Shown in pieces: positions 57,389 through 64,000 of a stretch of 64,000 bases of DNA. The DNA comes from Diploscapter coronatus (taxonomy: Eukaryota > Nematoda > Chromadorea > Rhabditida > Rhabditidae). The notes under the pieces were generated by a model. The model was not told where the DNA came from, searched no databases, and was given only the letters and a program-made list of their open reading frames with translations. Numbering within the stretch: position 1 is the stretch's first letter; each line of letters starts with the position of its first letter. Location: NCBI GenBank assembly GCA_964036155.1, contig OZ038423.1:58047249-58111248 (forward strand). Reading direction: 5' to 3'. The position numbers were made by a program, and so were the translations under genes.

Positions 57389-60300
57389 ATGCACGCCGCA
57401 CTCGATGCTCACGCGCACTCGGGGTCAGGCATCGGTGCGCCGAAACCAAATCAACCGGGACAGCCTCTCGGAGGACCACAGCAGCAGATGATGGGCCAAA
57501 TGCCCCAACAGTTTCAGCAAGCAGCAGGACCCGGATTATCGTCACACTCAAGACTGCATAAGTATCTCGGTACAGGATTCTTTATTCAAACTCGAACAAA
57601 GTCTGATCACAATTAGGTCTCCTGAGCACTCTATAAATAAAAATTTGGCAGTAAGTTATGCGCATTCAAATTTTTATCCTAACTTGATCAGTAATATTTG
57701 TGATGATTTTTTTTGTTTTGAACAAATTAATAATGAAATTTTCAGGCAACTCAACTTCACAAATGTCGACAAACGTAAGTTATATGAACGCGCTCAAAAG
57801 TGCGCAGGTTAGAGAGGAACAAACCTGGGCATTATTGTGCACAACTAATTACCATAACTAAATGAATTAGAGTTACCGTATATAAGCATATCTACCGTTG
57901 AAGTATCAGTATTCAATATCACGTTATCATGTCCGAAAATGGTACCATTCCGGTTTAAGGCTCCACCATTTATACCATCGTCCCAATTCTCCCAAATGGG
58001 TATCAACGATCATTTGCCTGCGCATTCCCAATCTGGTGGTGGCAACTTTTCGTCGATAGTACCGCCATATGGTAGCCGTTCTACTATTTCCACCCAAAAT
58101 GGTATCTATTTAGGAAACGCTTCAAAAATGCAGCAAGTGATGCACGACCCGATGCAGTATCAACAGGTTTTTGGTAGCAATTATGGTAGCGTTACCGAAA
58201 TGATACCATTTAGGATATGGGTCCGCAGTATTTCTACCAGGACGGTACCGGTTCACCACTCATGGACAATGGAGCGATGATGGAGGAAATGCTACCAGAA
58301 GGGCACACGCTTGTCGTATGCTACCGTTTCGGTGCCAAGTGGTAACAAATATGTGACTTTAGCAAACCAATGGCTGCTACGTGTACCAATGCGCTACGCC
58401 GCCACACATTGGGAAGTTTCGTCCGAAGGGAACGGCAGGCAATAACATGTCTCAGTTCATCAATCCGGACTTGAAATTGGTAAGATACCGTTAGGAGCAT
58501 GGAACTTGTTACCAAAGACGGTAATACCATTAGCATATTTTAGGAGCTTTTGAACCGTCAACTGGCAATGGAATGCAGAGTGGATAGAAATGCCCATCCT
58601 GAAGTGCCAAATCAGGTTACCAATTAATTTTATGAGTTGGAAAGGGTAGTCATTTTTAGATCGACCATCTAAACTACATCGTTCCGTTAGAGAATATTAA
58701 CGCTACTCATGCTACGCAGAGCTCGTTCAAGGCGCTATCTGTGAGGGATGGGGTGCCTTATTATATCCGGAGATTGCATGGTAATAATAATTATTTTCTT
58801 TTAAAATCAAAAATACAAAATTGAAACGAATATTTCAACTTGAATTATTATTTTAATTTAAATATTTCAGGTTTTCGTACCCAAAACACCAAGCAAATGC
58901 AGCCCCTGGAGAATTGGAAGAAATTGGTGCACGTTAATGTCGCCCAGCTGAGAGAATACGTCACCAACTGCAGAGCGTTCGGGGATTATTGTAGGATAAA
59001 TTAGCATAATTAACAAGAAAAAGCCTAAATTTAGCGTTATTGTTGGTCTACGATTATTATCCGTTAGCAGAGACATTGAAAGTTAGACATTTCGGCAAGG
59101 GTTCGGGATTTATTGATGCTTTAAGTAGGAAATTTTATTTTATTATTAATATAAAATATTTAGTTTATTTAAATTTAAAATATAGATATAATTAAATTAT
59201 TTTAGGCGGCGCTAAAATCTCTCAACATAATCCGAATTCTATGGGTGTAGGAGTTCAAGGTATTTAAACTAATTATTACAAATTACACAAACTAAACCTA
59301 AATGATATTATCTTTAAGCTAAGAATTTATAGCCAAGTTATAAATATTGAATTAATTGAATTATTTCAGAAGTAATAATCTGGTCCTACATCGTTCAACT
59401 CGCTTCCGCAATTAGATGTATTCATGCTAGTGGATTGGCAATTAAGGGATTGCAAGCTTCGAAAGTTCTGGTTTATGGGAAGAATAAGGCGAATATTTAT
59501 ATTCGACGATAATTATTTAATTTAAAATAAACTCTAAATTACAAATGTAATAATTTTTAAACTAAATTAAAATTTAGGTCCTAATTTCCTGTGGAGGTCT
59601 AATGGACATCACCACGTCTGAAGCGATGCCTATTCAACAGCAACAGGTGAAAATTGCATGAGTTAGGAAAAGAGGGAAAGGAAGGATATTAGATAGTATA
59701 GGAAATGAGAGGGAAAAAGAAAGAATAGGTTATAGGTAAAGAGAGAGAGAGACATATAATAGCCTGTGTTCCCATAACTTATGGCAGGAAGGGAAAGTGA
59801 ATAGAGATGTAAAGTTAGAGAAAGGTATACTAACAGACTAAGAGCATATTGCATATGCATGAACGTATACACTTTACTGATGTTTCGATCACACGTCTAG
59901 TTTGAAGTTATCTAATTTATCATTTTTATATTCTATAAAATTATATTCATCTAAATTTGTATTATAGACTCACCTAAATCAACTCCTCCTTTTGAAGATT
60001 TAGATAAATCATTATTTTGCGAATTCCCATTGAATTAATCTGGATAATATTCCCGATATTTCAGGCCGAAGACCTAAATGCGTTCGGTCGAATCCTCTTG
60101 GCTTTGGCGACTGGAAACCCCGCTGCGGCCAGAAGAGATCTTCTGCAGCAGTCGATGCACTACATGTCCACTCACTACACGCAGGACTTCCAGAAAATTG
60201 TCACGTAAGAGTTCGAATTTCGAAAAAGCTTGTCTTCATTATCTCGCTTCATGAAATATTTCAATATGAGTTGGTTATCTTGATCGAGAACCCTTGTTGT

Positions 60301-61576
60301 CTGTCAACCTCAGACGACCCAGTGACAGGATGCGAGACTTGATCCGGGACCTCCTTTTTGCCTGACTACTCGCTTTTACAGAATAGCACGTTGACTTCCC
60401 AAAGCGCGTTTATTTCATGGTGAGCAAAGTGCCAACGACAAGAATGAGATCACATGAGAAATGAGATTCTTGGGGAGTGCCAGTTTTGTGGAATGAAGTA
60501 TTCTGCCAATATAGCAATGTAGTATTTTTTTAGAACTTAAAGATATGATATAATTTATGCTAGTGAAATTTTTGAGTCTTATAAAACAAACATTTCAGAT
60601 TCCTTCTCTCCCCATCGAGCTCCAGAAGAACCATCCACGAAATTATGCCCTTAATTGGGGCCAAATTCTACGCCCAACTTGAAGCGGCGCAAATCAAAAA
60701 CGATAGTTTGGAGGCGGAACTAAGCAAGGTGCAAAAATCTTTTAAAAATTGTAAAGTGCATCCTTTAATTTTTAAATATATATTTTTTTAAATTTATACT
60801 TATTCATTTTGAAGAGATTTACAAATTATCATGATTCAAAAAATGCAACTCTCATTCAGGAGCTCGAAAACGGTCGGCTTTTCCGACTTCTATGCAAGTT
60901 AAATACGATCTGGGAGAGACCCGAGTAAGAAATGTATTTTAAAACATCCTTTTATAACAATTTTGTTAGAAATAATATGGACCCCCAATGGGCGGAAACT
61001 GGCGATAGATATTTGTTGAAGCTATTCAGAGGATATGTTTTCCATCAGGTACAAATTTAATACCTGAAAAGTACGATTAGATTAAATTTCAGGTCATGGA
61101 AAATGGCCGACCCTGGTTAGATATGGCGCATATGATACATTGCCTTAATAAGGTATGACATTAAAGATATCATCGATTCTAAAGCTAGTCAAATCTTGTG
61201 AAACTGCAGTTTTGTGGGCGCGGCCAATATTCTTTCTTTATCTTCTTTTTAAAAGGGGAGATGAAGACTTTTTTTAATGAAGATCAACTTTAATTTATGT
61301 TAATTTTTTAAAATTGAAATTTAGCTGGATGCTGGTTCATCCGAAAAAATCGAATTAGTCGCTAGGGAGGGCGACACTTTGGTTATCGTTAGTTACAGTG
61401 ATTTGAAAAGGTATGAAATTAACACATCGTTAAATATTTGCTAACGTTGCTAAAATTTAGCGCTAGAACAGACTCATGTAAATTTCAGATGCTTCGAAAC
61501 GGCCTTCCGTGAGCTATGCTCGACTTCAAATGTCGCCCAAGGAATGGGTGGGGCTATGCCCAGACATAAACCCTAA
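57389..61576 (+). CDS. pan-3: PAN2-PAN3 deadenylase regulatory subunit PAN3
   Basis: Cytoplasmic pseudokinase subunit that brings the PAN2 nuclease to poly(A)-binding protein and mRNA. Nineteen exons start at 57389, 57746, 57960, 58214, 58363, 58544, 58660, 58871, 59035, 59206, 59370, 59578, 60065, 60599, 60860, 60970, 61093, 61325 and 61489, giving about 642 aa (653 if exon 2 runs to 57807). Order: Gln/Gly/Pro-rich N-terminus; a PAM2-like [40 protein letters not shown]; pseudokinase domain ([71 protein letters not shown] in place of DFG); coiled coil ([21 protein letters not shown]); C-terminal knob with [22 protein letters not shown]. All exon phases agree except that exon 11 needs a GC donor at 59489. 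Calnexin follows on the same strand; from memory they are also neighbours in C. elegans (ZK632.7 and ZK632.6). Confidence 0.93.
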
Positions 61577-63145
61577 AAATTAGCATTTATCTTGCTAAAT
61601 TTAGTAAGATTTTCTAGCGGTTTGCTAAAAAATTAACGTCTTTTAGAATTGCTAAGACTGGCGTGAATTTCCGGCAGAGAAACGTGTAGCCAGTGTGCTA
61701 AAATATACTGTAGCCGCCTTGCTTTCTGTTTAACGGCCCGTAATTCTCGTCAATAACGTTGGTTCTTATTCTAACCATAATTTTCGTTTACGTCGTACTA
61801 CACTAATCTATTGTAGCAATCAGAGGTGGAACCTAAATAAAAATGATTGCCACAGTAATTTTTATTTGGGTCTCACCCCAGATTGAGTAAAGTGAATAAA
61901 AATACGTGATTGCACGTAAACAAAAGTACGCGAAGTGAAGCGCAGATTAGTCGTCGATTTTCAATGCAGTTCTTTTCTTGATTATCTTTCTCGCTAAATT
62001 TCACCGCTCATAGCCAGGATACAGTAGTTCTGTCGAAATGCACCAATCTTTCTTCCTCCCACTCTGTTCAGGGATGTCCATCTCTAACACAGCTCGCATC
62101 GAACAAATTGATGCTTCGGAATTTCTCGATTCCTTTTTCTAGAAAATCCCGAATTTTCTTAATCAATCTATCGGACTGACCAGGCCCCAATTTTGTGACG
62201 TAGTAGCACCTCGAGATTTTACCTCCAAAACCTAATTTGGAACGAAAAGTAAATATTCTATTTTTGGGAAACGGGAGTAAAAGTCGGAGAAAGCGAGTGA
62301 CAATCGAATAGATATAGGTTCCAGGTACTGTCTAGCAACAGGTGATAGGTAATTAACGAACGATAATTACCCTAATTAACTGAGAATATTGACGAAAATT
62401 ACATAATTTACGACTAAAAGAATGCTGAGATCTCGCCGCGATTAGACTACGCCCACAAAATGAGCGGAGCCTATTTCCCTCTGCTTTATTTTCATCTTTT
62501 TCTAACTAGCGGTGTTCCGACGTCTAACCTACACATCACTGCGTGCTTTCGTTCATGCGTTATTGCGTATTTTCATGCTCACTTTACTCGATTTGATCAA
62601 GAAATATTTATCTCCATCTCATCGTTATTATCTCGATTTTCCAGTTCAAAATTTGAATATTCTGTATCCTAAAACTATGCATCACTTGAGTGAATTTCCC
62701 ACATTCTCTATCGGAGACTTTTCGGATTCTAACATTTTGTCGGAATTTCGAAAATCGATGATTTCAAAATTTTAGCGCCCGGTGTTTTGTAATCTCCCAA
62801 AATTTTACAATTTCGTCTCCGAAATATGCCCATTTTTTATTTGTTTTTTCTCCTGAAATTTATTATCCTCTTGGTTATCTAGTACCAGAAAATTTGATCT
62901 TTTCCCTAGTTTTGCGGATTTTCAGGTCGATATTCGTGTTCTCATTATTTTCGTAACTTTTATTCGTATTTTATTTGTTCCATTTACTACGTTCCATCTT
63001 TACCCACCATTCTAATATTTTCTAAAACCCAAAAAAATTAATAAAATTACCATCAAATTAGTTTTTTTTCGCGAAAATGGTTTGAAGACCATTGAATATT
63101 TCTCAAAGTTATTTTTCTTTTTTCGGAATTTATGATTTTCAGAAA
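61577..63145. other. Intergenic 1.57 kb between pan-3 and cnx-1
   Basis: Same-strand spacer containing the pan-3 3' UTR and the calnexin promoter. The first 120 bp repeat GCTAA/TTAGC several times. A small inverted repeat (ACCTAAATAAAAAT ... ATTTTTATTTGGGT) lies at about 61830-61871. No exon was recognised. Confidence 0.45.
63136..63142 (+). promoter_or_regulatory. TTTTCAG acceptor 3 nt before calnexin ATG
   Basis: GATTTTCAGAAAATG places a strong acceptor just ahead of the start codon, the usual arrangement for nematode spliced-leader addition. A conventional 5' UTR intron is the alternative. Confidence 0.55.
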
Positions 63146-64000
63146 ATGGCCAATTTGGTTTTCTTGGGATTTTTGTTGCTGTTCACCCCTATAGCTACCG
63201 GGGAAGATGAAGACGCTAAGGTAAAAAAAAATTTAATTTTAAAAATAAAATTTTAAATTCAGCCGGCCTTCGTGCCGTCCGACTTCCAAGTGCCCTCTGT
63301 ACCGGAGTCGACTCACTTTTTCACCTTCTTCCCTCACGAAAGCAAAATCAACCAGATCTGGTTCACGAGCACTGCGAAAAAGGTTTCAAAATTTGTTTCT
63401 TAAAAATGTTGAGAAAATAATCTTATTGTTAGATTATTCTTTATAAAAATTAGTAAATTTTCAAAATAAAAATTAGGACGGTGTGGACTCCGAGATCGAG
63501 AAATACGACGGTGTTTGGGAAATCGGCCTTCCTACCGAGGTGGCGATTCACAACGACGCGGGACTGATTGTCAGGTCCAAGGCCAGGTATAAAATAAAAC
63601 AACTTTTAAAAAGTTATAATTTTGAAAATAAATAAAGATTAAATTATAAATTGTGGTTTCAGACACCATGCTATCGCTGCTAAATTGAACAAGCCATTTA
63701 CCTTCGACAAGGATTCCACTCTCGTTATGCAGTTAGTTTTTTTTTCTTTTCCAAGAATACACTTTCATGGAAATTTGATAAAATCATAGATTCATTTTAA
63801 AAATGTATTTTGAAGTTCAGATTTCTCAAAACTTAACCCGCAAATCAACCCGTGGAAAACAGTAAATTGTTTTATTAGAGAAAAAGTGGATATTTTCTTT
63901 TTCTTTCATGAAACGATGCACTATTTTTTCTGTGGTCGAGTTTTGAGAAGTCTGCTGAAGTTCTCAAGTCTTTTTGTAAAACTAAAAATTTTCAGATACG
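63146..64000 (+). CDS. cnx-1: Calnexin, 5' part (runs off the window)
   Basis: ER membrane lectin chaperone that binds monoglucosylated glycoproteins. Exons 63146-63220, 63263-63382, 63477-63586, 63663-63731 and 63996 to the end are GT-AG and in frame. MANLVFLGFLLLFTPIATG is a cleavable signal peptide, followed by acidic EDEDAK. The start of the lectin domain follows: FVPSDFQVPSVPESTHFFT, SEIEKYDGVWEIG, GLIVRSKARHHAIAAKLNKP, STLVMQY. The KYDGVWE and SKARHHAIAAKLNKPF segments are hallmarks of calnexin/calreticulin. HHAI(A/S)AKL and the strong signal peptide fit calnexin, but the P-domain and transmembrane segment are beyond the window, so a calreticulin-like relative is not formally excluded. 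High confidence in the family. Confidence 0.92.

Overview
This is a nematode nuclear DNA window, most likely from a rhabditid (Caenorhabditis-like) worm. The evidence is the gene content, many introns of 40-60 bp, a very strong TTTTCAG acceptor consensus, AT-rich introns and intergenic DNA, and acceptor-like TTTTCAG sequences abutting start codons, as expected for spliced-leader trans-splicing. No bacterial-style genes, operons with ribosome sites, rRNA, CRISPR array or convincing tRNA were seen. Splicing was worked out by hand from GT-AG signals, reading-frame continuity and family resemblance.

Layout: (1) 253-1109, plus strand, the 3' part of a doublecortin-like/CaMK-type protein kinase. 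(2) 1767-2962 and 5269-10216, minus strand, uridine phosphorylase (upp-1) and a BAZ2-type chromatin reader (flt-1) with MBD/TAM, DDT, two PHD fingers and a bromodomain. (3) 10217-14720, a long low-complexity upstream region with no supportable gene. (4) 14819-23260, minus strand, a tandem array of three secreted proteins, each a von Willebrand A domain followed by a C-type lectin domain; their introns and flanks carry fold-back elements. (5) 26750-51975, plus strand, one 40-exon gene (predicted 1541 aa) with a basic RGG/coiled-coil N-terminus, a conserved KPGRWCGMHVKIA segment matching the AUTS2 (tay) family, and a long Gln/Ala/Pro-rich C-terminus. Its multi-kb introns hold several inverted-repeat elements. 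(6) 53545-53888, minus strand, a 74-aa cysteine-rich membrane protein. (7) 57389-61576, plus strand, PAN3 of the PAN2-PAN3 deadenylase. (8) 63146-64000, plus strand, the 5' end of calnexin.

upp-1 with flt-1, and pan-3 with cnx-1, are from memory also near neighbours in C. elegans (ZK783 and ZK632 clones), so parts of this window look like conserved microsynteny. The genes serve unrelated jobs: pyrimidine salvage, chromatin reading, poly(A) shortening, ER glycoprotein folding and secreted lectins. Only the lectin array is a true local family. The most unusual items are the non-canonical metal site shared by the three vWA domains, the AUTS2-like gene, a probable GC-AG intron in pan-3, a near-perfect 24-bp hairpin just downstream of the last lectin gene, and several small inverted-repeat transposon-like families, two of which have related copies elsewhere in the window.
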